Of a DNA stretch of 64,000 bases, positions 35,708-43,900 are shown in pieces. The translations under genes and the position numbers were made by a program. Location: assembly GCF_007827975.1 (NCBI RefSeq), contig NZ_VITT01000008.1; one strand, given 5' to 3'. This DNA is from Nitrospirillum viridazoti. GTDB taxonomy: Bacteria > Pseudomonadota > Alphaproteobacteria > Azospirillales > Azospirillaceae. Below the pieces are notes generated by a model that worked only from the letters and a program-made list of their open reading frames with translations, had not been told where the DNA came from and ran no database searches. The stretch's first letter is position 1. Each line of letters begins with the position of its first letter.

Positions 35708-36754
35708 TCAGGGAAGGGGGACCGGTTCCATCCGCTGCCGGTCCCCCTCTTTTTTATTGCCAGCCGCCAGGGACTGGAGTTCTTCCAGCAGCGCCGCCGG
35801 CACCTCCAGCCCGCGCGCTTGAGCCTGGGCGCGGGCGGCCAGGCGGCGGTCGCCGGGCAGGCGCGCGCCATCCGCGACGATGGCCTGAACCAGTTCCCCC
35901 ATGCGGCCGGCGAAGTCGGGGCCGCTGAACGCCGCGGGGTCGAAGGCGATGATGAGTTGGCCCACGGCGGGGTTGGGCCCCTGGGTATCCAGGAAGGAAC
36001 TGGCCTGCCAACCGTACCGCCCACCGGCCAGCGCGCCGCAGAGGATTTCCACCATCAAGGCCAGCGCCGCCCCCTTGGCTCCGCCGATGGGAGCCAGCGC
36101 GCCCTTCAGCGCCGCTGCCGGATCGGTGGTGGGATCGCCATTGGCGTCCACCGCCCAGTCGGCCGGAATGGGATGCCCGGCCTTCTGCGCCGCCACGATC
36201 TTGGATCGGGCGACCAGGGACAGCGCCATGTCGATGACCAGCGGCACCCGCCCCGCCACCGGCGCGGCGAAGGCCAACGGGTTGGTGCCAAGCAGCGCCC
36301 GCCGCCCGCCTGCCGTCGCCATGGCGGCCGGGGTGTTGGACATGATCAACGCCACCATGCCCTGGTCCGCCAGCCGCTCCACCACCAGGCCCGCTTGGCC
36401 GATGTGGTGGGAGGCATGGATGCCCGCGCCCGCCGTGCCCATCTGACGCGCCAGGGCGGCCACGGCATCCACGGCCATGTCCACGGCGGGATAGGCGAAG
36501 CCGCCGGCCGCGTCCACCCGCAGGCTGGCGGTGGCGGTCTGAATCAGGCGCGGCACGGCCCCGCCGTCGACCTTGCCGGCACGCACCTGGGCGGCATAGG
36601 ACGGCACGCGGGCCAGGCCGTGGCCGGCCTGGCCATCGGCCTCGGCCGCCACCAAGGCGCGGGCCACGCTGCCGGCGGCGGCGGGCAGGGTGCCGCTGGC
36701 GGTCAGCGCCTGGACAGTCAGCGTATGGGCGTCGGTGAGGGAGAGAATGGGCAT
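35708..36754 (-). CDS. Ldh family (malate/L-lactate/ureidoglycolate-type) oxidoreductase
   Basis: This 348-residue protein has the Ldh_2 fold: HGLARVPSYAAQVRAGKVDG near residue 45, catalytic-region ASHHIGQAG near 115, MSNTPAAMA, GTNPLAFAAP near 155, MALSLVARSKI and GGAKGAALALMVEILCGALA near 225. Members use NAD(P)H to interconvert 2-hydroxy and 2-oxo acids; the substrate here is unresolved. Its C-terminal residues are encoded by the hairpin of the convergent TonB-receptor terminator, so the natural end may be a read-through extension. The start has no strong ribosome site. Confidence 0.85.
   Translation of the reverse strand: MPILSLTDAHTLTVQALTASGTLPAAAGSVARALVAAEADGQAGHGLARVPSYAAQVRAGKVDGGAVPRLIQTATASLRVDAAGGFAYPAVDMAVDAVAALARQMGTAGAGIHASHHIGQAGLVVERLADQGMVALIMSNTPAAMATAGGRRALLGTNPLAFAAPVAGRVPLVIDMALSLVARSKIVAAQKAGHPIPADWAVDANGDPTTDPAAALKGALAPIGGAKGAALALMVEILCGALAGGRYGWQASSFLDTQGPNPAVGQLIIAFDPAAFSGPDFAGRMGELVQAIVADGARLPGDRRLAARAQAQARGLEVPAALLEELQSLAAGNKKEGDRQRMEPVPLP
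35715..35757 (+). terminator. Terminator of the TonB receptor gene, inside the Ldh-type coding end
   Basis: AGGGGGACCGG (35715-35725) pairs with CCGGTCCCCCT (35738-35748), loop of 12 bases, followed by CTTTTTTATT. It is a strong plus-strand intrinsic terminator. The hairpin overlaps the last ~15 codons of the convergent gene. Confidence 0.85.
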
Positions 36755-36850
36755 GGCGGCGGCACAGGTTGGGGGCGGACACGGCTAAGCGATGATCGCC
36801 CAGCTATGCCGCCACCCGGTCCATTTGTCGCCGCCAAACTTCAGCCGCGG

Positions 36851-38176
36851 CTATTGCGCCGTCACCCGCCAGACGGTGTTGCCCACGTCGTCGGCGATCA
36901 GCAGCGCCCCGGTCTTGTCCACCGCCAGGCCCACCGGGCGGCCGTGGGCCCTGCCGTCCTGATCCAGGAAGCCGGTGACCACATCCACTGGCTGACCATT
37001 GGGCTGGCCGTTGCTGAACGGTATGAAAATCACCTTGTAGCCATTTGGAATCTTTCGATTCCAACTGCCGTGCTCACCCACGAAGGCGCCACCCTGGTAG
37101 CTGCTGGGCAGCGTGCTTCCGGTGTAAAAGACCATGCCCAGCGGGGCGACGTGGGTGCTGAGGGCATAGTCCGGCACGATGGCGCGGGCGACCAGATCGG
37201 GGCGCTGCGGCTTCACCCGCGGGTCGATGTTCTGACCGTAATAGCTGTAGGGCCACCCGTAGAAGCCGCCATCCTTCACCGAGGTCATGTAATCCGGCAC
37301 CAAATTGGGGCCCAGCTCGTCGCGCTCGTTCACCACCGTCCACAGGGTGCCGGTCTGCGGTTCCCAACTCAGGCCATTGGGATTGCGCAGGCCATCAGCG
37401 TAGATGCGCCAGCGGCCGGTGGCGCGGTCCACCTCCCAGATGGCCGCGCGGTTCTTTTCCGCCTCGATGCCGTTCTCGGTGATGTTGCTGTTGGATCCAA
37501 CGCCGACATAGAGCCGCGTGCCGTCCGGGCTGGCCACCAGGCTCTTGGTCCAATGGTGGTCGATGGGGCCGCCGGGCAGGGGCGTCAGGGTGGTGCCCTC
37601 GGCCGTGATCTGGGTGTCGCCCTCGGTATAGGGGTAGCGGATGATGGCGTCGGTGTCGGCCACGTACAGGTCGTTGCCCACGAGGGCCACGCCGAAGGGG
37701 GAATTCAGGTGGTCCAGGAAAATGCTCTGGGATTCCGGCACGCCGTCGCCATCCGCGTCGCGCAACAGGGTGATGCGGTTGCTGTCCTTGGTTTCACCGC
37801 CGGATGTGGCCAGCGATTCCACCCAATGCATGATCAGGTCCTTGGGGCGCTTGATGGGTTCGCCTTTGGGCGCCACGGATTCAACCACCAGCACGTCGCC
37901 ATTGGGCAGGACGGTGAGGGACCGGGGATGGTGCAGCCCGGTGGCCATGGCCTGGATTTTCAACCCTTGGGCCACGGCCGGCTTTTCCCCATCCTTCCAG
38001 CCCACCACCTTGGCCACCTTCATGGGCGGCAACAGGTATTGCTTCTGCTTGGGCAGGGTGGGGTTGGCGCCGATCTGGGCGTTGGGGTCCGTGCCCTGGC
38101 TGCCGTCGTCGCAGGCGCTCAGGGCAAAGGCGGCCACACCGGCCAGGGCCAGCAGGCGAAGGGCATGCCGCTTCAT
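36851..38176 (-). CDS. PQQ-type sugar dehydrogenase (sorbosone dehydrogenase-like) lipoprotein
   Basis: This 441-residue protein has a signal peptide with lipobox FALSAC at ~residue 20, then a six-bladed propeller of the soluble glucose/sorbosone dehydrogenase family: LHHPRSLTVLPNGDVLVVES, LNSPFGVALVGNDLYVADTD, GLRNPNGLSWEPQTGTLWTV, GWPYSYYGQN, HVAPLGMVFYTG and GRPVGLAVDKTGALLIADD. The family uses PQQ in the periplasm to oxidise sugars. The start overlaps the DUF2231 stop by four bases. That membrane partner likely accepts or relays electrons. Confidence 0.9.
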   Translation of the reverse strand: MKRHALRLLALAGVAAFALSACDDGSQGTDPNAQIGANPTLPKQKQYLLPPMKVAKVVGWKDGEKPAVAQGLKIQAMATGLHHPRSLTVLPNGDVLVVESVAPKGEPIKRPKDLIMHWVESLATSGGETKDSNRITLLRDADGDGVPESQSIFLDHLNSPFGVALVGNDLYVADTDAIIRYPYTEGDTQITAEGTTLTPLPGGPIDHHWTKSLVASPDGTRLYVGVGSNSNITENGIEAEKNRAAIWEVDRATGRWRIYADGLRNPNGLSWEPQTGTLWTVVNERDELGPNLVPDYMTSVKDGGFYGWPYSYYGQNIDPRVKPQRPDLVARAIVPDYALSTHVAPLGMVFYTGSTLPSSYQGGAFVGEHGSWNRKIPNGYKVIFIPFSNGQPNGQPVDVVTGFLDQDGRAHGRPVGLAVDKTGALLIADDVGNTVWRVTAQ

Positions 38177-38673
38177 GGCCGCACCTCCACCACGCGGCGG
38201 CGGTAGACCAGCACCGACCAGCCGATCCAGTTGCTGGTCAGCACGACGATCAGCACCAGGGCCGACAGGATCAGCCCCTGCGGCACGACAGAGGTCCAGG
38301 CGTCGCGGCTGTGCACGAAACAATTCAGGATGGCCAGGCCCAGCGCCACCAGGTTGCCCAGCACATGCGGCCAGATGGGCGCCTGGGTGACGACGTAACG
38401 GCGCTGCCCCAGGTCCATCAGGCCGGCGACCAGCGCCAGGCACCCCAGCACCACGCCGGCGAACAGCAACCAGGCGGAAAAGTCCGCCCACATCATCTCC
38501 GCCGTGCCCCAGTAGGCGAGATCAGTGAAGAAGGCGCCGACGAAGCAGACGCTGGGGAAGGGGACCAGCATGGGATAAAGGGGGTGACGCACAACCTCGG
38601 TGGTCGTGCTTTCCACGGTGGTCAGATGCACCGGTGTCCCCTGGACCGTCGATTGCGTGATGTCACTGGGCAT
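38173..38673 (-). CDS. DUF2231 four-helix membrane protein
   Basis: This 166-residue protein has four membrane helices and the DUF2231 entry PLYPMLVPFPSVCFVGAFFT near residue 32, plus DFSAWLLFAGVVLGCLALVA and YVVTQAPIWPHVLGNLVALG. DUF2231 proteins often accompany periplasmic PQQ sugar dehydrogenases; here the stop overlaps the dehydrogenase start by four bases. It may be the membrane electron acceptor. No haem motif is visible. The start at 38673 is the first ATG compatible with the domain. Confidence 0.85.
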   Translation of the reverse strand: MPSDITQSTVQGTPVHLTTVESTTTEVVRHPLYPMLVPFPSVCFVGAFFTDLAYWGTAEMMWADFSAWLLFAGVVLGCLALVAGLMDLGQRRYVVTQAPIWPHVLGNLVALGLAILNCFVHSRDAWTSVVPQGLILSALVLIVVLTSNWIGWSVLVYRRRVVEVRP

Positions 38674-38933
38674 GGCCACTCCTCTCCATAATCTTCCCCG
38701 CGCCTTCAACCCCTTAGGCGTCGGCGTGGTTCCGGAGGGCGCGTGGTTCCCGCTTTTTGGTACGCGTAAAAAGAGTATATCTTCCGGATTGGTGACAGCT
38801 TGTACACCGCCACTATCCGCAGGAATGCTCATATTTAGGTTGTTTATCTTCTATTAATACGTGCATATCCTACGTGACAAGCCCCGCAGGTCGCGATATG
38901 AGTTGCGCATCAATTTCACCCAGGGGTTGTGAA

Positions 38934-40622
38934 ATGCGCATCGCCACATCATCGCGCGCCGCCCGTCGCCTGATCGGCACGGCGGCCCTCGCCATCGCCA
39001 CGGCATTCGCCGTCCCGTCCCTGTCCAATGCCGAGGCAAGTGCGGAGGCGGCCAAGGCGCCGGGCGGCATCCGCCTCAGCTGGCAGGACTTCGCCAAGGA
39101 TCCGGCCAAGGTCGCCAGCCTGCGCAAGGCCGTGGCCGTCATGAAATCCCGCAACAGCGCCGACCACACCAGCACCGTGTACCGCACCAGCTGGGAGTAT
39201 TGGGCCAACATCCATGGCTATTTCGGCCCGGATTCACCTTTCGGCACGGTGGCCGACAACACCCAGGGCCTGCCGCAGCAGTACCTGGTCTATTTCAAGG
39301 GCATCCAGGACACGACCCCGCCGGACCAGGTGGCCAAGGACGTGTGGGCGAATTGCCAGCACGGCACGCCCTGGTTCTTCGCCTGGCACCGCCTATACCT
39401 GCTGTATTTCGAGAAGCAGTTGCAGGCGGCCGCGGGCGATCCGACCTTGCGCCTGCCGTATTGGGACTACAGCAACCCGGCCCAATTGGCCATGCCGGCG
39501 GCCTTCATCGACAAGACCTACGTCGACGGCTCGGGCAAGACCCAGCCGAACCCACTGTACGAGGCCCGCCGCGCGCCCGGCTGGCTGACGGGCAAGGCCA
39601 CGCTGAACGGCAGTTCCACCAACATCAATTCCGCGCTGAAGCTGAAGCAGTTCACCGCCTACCAGAACTATATCGAGGGCAGGGTGCACGGCTATGTCCA
39701 CTGCACCGTGGGCGTGACCTGCCCGGTGGTGGACATGGGCTCGGTGCCCTATTCCTCCAACGATCCGGTGTTCTGGTCGCATCACGCCAACATCGACCGG
39801 ATGTGGAGTTGCTGGAGCAACATCGGCGGCCACCAGAACCCGGACACCGACGCCTTCCTGAACCAGCCCTATTCCTTCGTCGACACCAACGGCAAGGAAT
39901 TCACGGTAACGGTCCGCGACCTGTTCAACGGCACCATCGTCGACTACAAATATGAGCAGGAAACGAACTGCGCCCGCGGCGCCGGCGAGACGCTGGTCGC
40001 CAGTGCCGGTTCGACGGTCGCGCTGGCCGCCGCGGCGGTGAAGGCCGCCGACCAGCCGCCCAACCCGTTGCTGTCCAGTGGGCCAGCCCCCAATGCGCCA
40101 GCCACCGAAAGCCTCCTTGCGGAGCCCCAGCCATTGAACGCGCCCACCCAGCCGCTGGCGCTGACCCAGGCCAAGACCAAGGTGAAGATCACCATGCCCC
40201 AGGGCGGTGAGAAGGCGCGGTTGCAGGCGTTCGCGCTGGCCCCGCAGAACGCGGCGGCGACCGAAACCCATTTGATCCTGGAGGGCATCAGCTACAAGGC
40301 GCACCCCGGCACCATGTTCGACGTGTTCCTGGAGAACAGCAAGGACCCCAAGAAGCGGGTGCAGGTGGGCACCATCAGCTTCTTCAGCCTGTCGGGCGCC
40401 GCGGCCGCCAAGCATGCCGAGCACCAGGCGCCCAAGACCGACGACTTCGACGTCACCGACGCCCTGCGCGAGGTCGCCGGCGGCAAGGCCAGCCTGTCCG
40501 ACGTCACCGTCAGCTTCGAAGCCACCACCGGCCGCGAGGGCACGGGCGAGAAGCCGACAATGAACGCCGACGCCGGCCTGACGATCCAGAAGATCAGCCT
40601 GATGGTGCAGCCGGCTCAGTGA
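38934..40622 (+). CDS. Exported plant-like polyphenol oxidase / tyrosinase
   Basis: This 562-residue protein has an exported N-terminus with a weak twin-arginine pattern (SSRAARRLIG) and cleavage near LSNA. The type-3 copper core has CuA ligands in ANIHGYF and NCQHGTPWFFAWHRLYLLYF (near residues 95-155), and CuB ligands in EGRVHGYVH and FWSHHANIDRMWSCW. After the core come a DWL-like segment (PYSFVDTNGKEFTVTVRDLF) and a C-terminal KFDV-like domain (HPGTMFDVFLENSKDPKKRV). That domain order is typical of plant PPOs. It oxidises phenols to quinones with O2. AGGGG precedes the ATG. Confidence 0.9.
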   Translation: MRIATSSRAARRLIGTAALAIATAFAVPSLSNAEASAEAAKAPGGIRLSWQDFAKDPAKVASLRKAVAVMKSRNSADHTSTVYRTSWEYWANIHGYFGPDSPFGTVADNTQGLPQQYLVYFKGIQDTTPPDQVAKDVWANCQHGTPWFFAWHRLYLLYFEKQLQAAAGDPTLRLPYWDYSNPAQLAMPAAFIDKTYVDGSGKTQPNPLYEARRAPGWLTGKATLNGSSTNINSALKLKQFTAYQNYIEGRVHGYVHCTVGVTCPVVDMGSVPYSSNDPVFWSHHANIDRMWSCWSNIGGHQNPDTDAFLNQPYSFVDTNGKEFTVTVRDLFNGTIVDYKYEQETNCARGAGETLVASAGSTVALAAAAVKAADQPPNPLLSSGPAPNAPATESLLAEPQPLNAPTQPLALTQAKTKVKITMPQGGEKARLQAFALAPQNAAATETHLILEGISYKAHPGTMFDVFLENSKDPKKRVQVGTISFFSLSGAAAAKHAEHQAPKTDDFDVTDALREVAGGKASLSDVTVSFEATTGREGTGEKPTMNADAGLTIQKISLMVQPAQ

Positions 40623-40649
40623 TTCTGGGCTCGATGAATTAGGATGCCT

Positions 40650-40680
40650 GGGAAGGGTCGCTGAAAACACGGCCCTTCCC
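40650..40680 (+). terminator. Hairpin downstream of the polyphenol oxidase gene
   Basis: GGGAAGGG (40650-40657) pairs with CCCTTCCC (40673-40680) 28 bases past the stop. No T-tract follows, so it is either a weak terminator or an mRNA-stabilising hairpin. Confidence 0.4.
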
Positions 40681-40731
40681 AATAGCATAACATAATTTCC
40701 ATAAGATAGATTATCGGTTTTTCGTATGTAG

Positions 40732-40916
40732 GCGCAAAGTTAAAATGTCAGGCCTGTGCAAAGTAGAACTGTCAGTCTTCCGGTTGGCTGTGTCCGACGT
40801 GGGAGGCTGCGGTGGGCTGGGTCGTGATGAGCGAACGGGATGTTCGTCGGGTTGAGGTGCTGTCGGATGTTGTGGGCGGCCGGCTGACGGCGTCGTCCGG
40901 ATCAGGCTCGGTATGA
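40732..40916 (+). mobile_element. Remnant of one IS end (ISNCY-like transposase start)
   Basis: Two imperfect repeats, GCGCAAAGTTAAAATGTCAG (40732-40751) and GTGCAAAGTAGAACTGTCAG (40756-40775), match at 16 of 20 bases and look like transposase-binding repeats at an IS end. An ATG at 40827 opens a 29-codon frame starting MSERDVRRVEVLSDVVGGRL, which I recognise as the usual N-terminus of ISNCY-type transposases. The similarity stops after ~22 residues and the frame ends at 40916. The right boundary is uncertain. No other part of the element is nearby, so it is a decayed fragment fused onto the S41 peptidase gene. Confidence 0.6.
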
Positions 40917-42001
40917 CGGCAGCGCTCCGCCTGGGGCAGCGTCGCCTGTCCCAGGTCCCAGGGTGTGGCCGTCGCGTCCAGAGGGGGCCGCCGGTCGGGC
41001 GGCAGCGTGGTGGTCAAGGCGAAGTTCGGGTTCTGGGGCGCCGTGGGCCAGTCGGCGCGGATCAGGTCGTAGGCGGCGGCCTTTTCCTGGCCGGGTTCCG
41101 TCACCACGTCGGGCCGCACCCCCACCCCTTCCCAGCCGTCGCCGCCATCCGGCGCCCGCAGCAGCTTGGTGGGCAGGAACAGCGACAGGCCGCCCGGAAG
41201 ATCCTCCAGGTGGCCCGCGATGCCCGCACCCGCCGTCGTCTGGCCCACGATGGTAGCCCGGCCGGCCCGCTGCAGGCCGAAGCCGAAGCCCTCCGCCGCC
41301 GAACCGGTGTGGGCGTCGACCAGGATGTAGAGCTTGGCGTCGGCCAGGCGGCGGCCGGGGACATAGCCGTAGGTCCACTCCTGTTCCTCACGGGCCGGGT
41401 CGCGGTGCACACCCCGGACCAACAGGCGCTCCTGCCCCACGGGGAAGAAGTATGTCGCCAGGAACACCCCGATTTCGCCATTGCCACCGCCGTTCCCGCG
41501 CACGTTGATGATCACGTAGTGCGACCGGGCGGCCAGGGTCATGGCGGCGGCGGCACTGGCGAAGCCGGCCTCATTGGCGGTCCATGGCCCCGGGGAGCGG
41601 ATGATCGTGACCGGCAGGTCGGGATCGACGGTGACGGCGGCGATGCCGTGATAGGGGCCGGCCACCTCCTCCGGGCCCAGACCGTCGCCGGGCGCGGCGT
41701 CGCACCGTACGCTCAGGTGCAGGTCGGCATGTTCGGCCCGCAAATCCTCGGTCAGCCTGCTGGCGAGGGGGCACGGCGCCTGCCCGTCATAGCGCCCGGC
41801 CTTCAGCCCACGCGCCAGCACCTTCCCGTACCGCGCAGAAATATCAGGCAAAGGATAGTGGTCGCGCAGCAGGCGGCTGATGGTCGCCACCGCATCCGCC
41901 ACCTGCCCATGATCAAGCGGCACCGGCCCGGCCTCGGCGGCCCCAACCGCCGTGTTGATCAGCAGGCAGGCACCGGCAAGAAACGTCAGGGCGCGTGACA
42001 T
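40772..42001 (-). CDS. Exported S41-family peptidase with an IS-derived tail
   Basis: This 409-residue protein has a signal peptide (ALTFLAGACLLINTAVGAAEA) and an S41 (tail-specific protease-like) catalytic domain: YVIINVRGNGGGNGEIGVFL near residue 175, nucleophile Ser in VDAHTGSAAEGFGFGLQ near 240, TAGAGIAGHL and GVGVRPDVVTE. No PDZ domain is evident. The last ~40 residues (from about DDAVSRPP) are Ser/Thr/Arg-rich, unlike the family, and are encoded antisense to an IS remnant; the stop codon lies inside the IS repeat at 40756-40775. The native C-terminus was thus probably lost. Confidence 0.82.
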   Translation of the reverse strand: MSRALTFLAGACLLINTAVGAAEAGPVPLDHGQVADAVATISRLLRDHYPLPDISARYGKVLARGLKAGRYDGQAPCPLASRLTEDLRAEHADLHLSVRCDAAPGDGLGPEEVAGPYHGIAAVTVDPDLPVTIIRSPGPWTANEAGFASAAAAMTLAARSHYVIINVRGNGGGNGEIGVFLATYFFPVGQERLLVRGVHRDPAREEQEWTYGYVPGRRLADAKLYILVDAHTGSAAEGFGFGLQRAGRATIVGQTTAGAGIAGHLEDLPGGLSLFLPTKLLRAPDGGDGWEGVGVRPDVVTEPGQEKAAAYDLIRADWPTAPQNPNFALTTTLPPDRRPPLDATATPWDLGQATLPQAERCRHTEPDPDDAVSRPPTTSDSTSTRRTSRSLITTQPTAASHVGHSQPED

Positions 42002-42099
42002 GGGGCGACAGGCGATCCAGGTGAGGAAACGCCCCCATCCTATTGATGGCTCAAGATTCGTCATCCCTTATGCGGGCGGTGGCGAATTTGTCGCACATC

Positions 42100-42585
42100 T
42101 CAGTTAAGAAGATAGATCCCGGCGTTCAGTGCCGAGGCGAAGGCGACCCAGGCGGCATAGGGCAGGAACAGCAGGGCGGCGATCCGGTCGTTGCGCCAGG
42201 CCGTGGCGATGAAGGCGAGAATGGTGATCAGCAGCAACAGAATGACGGCCAGCGCCAGGCCCGTCAGGTGGGCGGCAAAGAAGATGGGCGACCAGCAGAA
42301 GTTCAGCAGCATCTGAATCCACCACAGCCGCATGGGCCGGCTGTCCCTATCCCGCCGCCATACCAGCCAACCGGCGATGGCCACCAGTACGTAGAGGATG
42401 GTCCAGGCGGGGGCGAATACCCAATTGGGCGGCGTAAATCCAGGTTTGGCCAGGCGCAGGTACCACAGGCCGGGCACGGTCAGGTAGCCGATGGCAAGGC
42501 CTATGCCCAGGACCAGGACGACGAAGAGGATGAGGGCCCGGGAAACCGACGAAGGCGCGGGCGGTTCATCCTCATGGGTCGTCAT
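42100..42585 (-). CDS. tspO: TspO/MBR family tryptophan-rich sensory protein
   Basis: This 161-residue protein has five membrane helices and the TspO signatures LAKPGFTPPNWVFAPAWTIL near residue 55, Trp-rich LWWIQMLLNFCWSPIFFAAH near 95, and the C-terminal PYAAWVAFASALNAGIY. TspO binds tetrapyrroles and cholesterol-like ligands and, in alphaproteobacteria, modulates tetrapyrrole and oxygen-dependent gene expression. AAGGAA is nine bases before the ATG. It stands alone between the S41 peptidase and the HExxH protease, all on one strand but with ~100-base spacers. Confidence 0.92.
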   Translation of the reverse strand: MTTHEDEPPAPSSVSRALILFVVLVLGIGLAIGYLTVPGLWYLRLAKPGFTPPNWVFAPAWTILYVLVAIAGWLVWRRDRDSRPMRLWWIQMLLNFCWSPIFFAAHLTGLALAVILLLLITILAFIATAWRNDRIAALLFLPYAAWVAFASALNAGIYLLN

Positions 42586-42681
42586 GGGCGCGTTCCTTGA
42601 ACGGTGTCTACCAAAGCATTGGTACACAATAACTTCGCGACTGTCGCGCCCGTTCCATGCGCCCCGTTCGGTGCCTGGTGG

Positions 42682-43737
42682 TCAGGCGCCTTGCAGCCGT
42701 TTCAGCAAATCCGGCGACCAGGTGGCCAGCCGCGCGCCGTGCGCGTTGGCCTCCTGTGCCACCTGGTTGTAGAGTTCCAGCAGCTTGCGCGGGTCGAGCA
42801 GGCAATCGTTGAAGGCCGCGCGGCCGAAACGCTTTTCCACCAGCACGGCCATCTCATAGCCCACGGTGTACCAGGCGCCCTGGGCATCGCCCCAGAAGGG
42901 GGCCGCGCGTTTCATGATGTCCGCATCCTGGATCAGCTTGTCGTCCAGGATGTCCAGCAGCAGTTGCTGGATGGCGTCGAGGTCGGTGGCGAAGCGCTGC
43001 ATGTCACCGTCCCAGCGGGCGCGGACGGGGGCGTCGTCTTCCCAGTGGGGATGCCGGTCGGCGCCGGCGGCGGCCAGCATGGCCTCCCCCTCCCCAAAGG
43101 CGCTGAGCCAGTTCACGGCGCGCTTCACATTGGCGGGCAGCCCCGCCTGCAGTTCCTCCTGCCGGCCCCCCAGGCTTTCCAGGCCGATGTGGTGGCATTC
43201 ATGGGCCACCGTGTTCTCGAACTGGTCCCGCGACTGATGGTTGACGGCCAGGAAGATGGCCGGGCCACCGCCATCATCCGCCGCCGTGGCGGGCTTTTTC
43301 CACACGAAGCTGTTGCGCTGCGGCTTGATTTCCGGGAACACCTGGGCGTGGATGCTGGCGCCCGGCGGCAACCACGCCAGGACCCCGGCGCCCAGCCGGG
43401 CCATGTCCGCCTGTTTCATGGCGGCCAGGGTCGATGCCCAATCCGACCGCTGCGCCGCCGCTTCCGCCGACAACAGGAAGCGCTGGAAGTCCTCGTCGGA
43501 AAGGGGGCGTCCCATCGCCGCCTCCCGGGCCTTCAGCCACTGATAGGGCCGTGTCGCGAACAGGCGGTTCCAATCCGCCGTCGTGACCGGCTCATGCGCC
43601 GCGCTTTTGTCCAGGATGCGCAGGGCTTCGTCCGCCTCCGACGTGTCGAGCGCCAGCGACACCGGCCCCTGGGCCATGGCCGTGCCCGCCAGGAAAAGCC
43701 ACGCCCCGACGGCGGCGGAATACATCGATCCGTTCAT
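42682..43737 (-). CDS. Exported HExxH metalloprotease-like protein (DUF5700 type)
   Basis: This 351-residue protein has a signal peptide (SAAVGAWLFLAGTAMA) and the zinc-binding helix NTVAHECHHIGLESL near residue 175, with a later acidic segment FGEGEAMLAAAGAD that could supply the third ligand. The pattern resembles DUF5700 putative zinc-dependent proteases; the substrate is unknown. The ATG at 43737 gives the signal peptide. Reading further upstream adds basic residues overlapping the eutB leader. It is divergent from eutB. Confidence 0.75.
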   Translation of the reverse strand: MNGSMYSAAVGAWLFLAGTAMAQGPVSLALDTSEADEALRILDKSAAHEPVTTADWNRLFATRPYQWLKAREAAMGRPLSDEDFQRFLLSAEAAAQRSDWASTLAAMKQADMARLGAGVLAWLPPGASIHAQVFPEIKPQRNSFVWKKPATAADDGGGPAIFLAVNHQSRDQFENTVAHECHHIGLESLGGRQEELQAGLPANVKRAVNWLSAFGEGEAMLAAAGADRHPHWEDDAPVRARWDGDMQRFATDLDAIQQLLLDILDDKLIQDADIMKRAAPFWGDAQGAWYTVGYEMAVLVEKRFGRAAFNDCLLDPRKLLELYNQVAQEANAHGARLATWSPDLLKRLQGA

Positions 43738-43900
43738 GCCCCTACCCCCCTCCAGTCCATGGCCCAAAATACCAGGACGTGGGCCGGCGCCCCAGGCCGC
43801 TTGCCGGTGCCCGGTTGGGGCCACTCGTCGCGCGGCCACCTTCTCCACGCCGGCATTCGATGTCATGATCGGCCCCGCCGTGAATCCTGTGAGGGGAGAT

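Noticed and set aside
35675..38206. 843-codon plus-strand frame across the Ldh-type and sugar dehydrogenase genes
   Set aside because: It spans two real minus-strand genes and their spacer, with no recognisable protein features.
40827..40916. 29-codon frame as an expressed small protein
   Set aside because: It resembles the start of a transposase, lacks the rest of the enzyme, and is better explained as an IS fragment.
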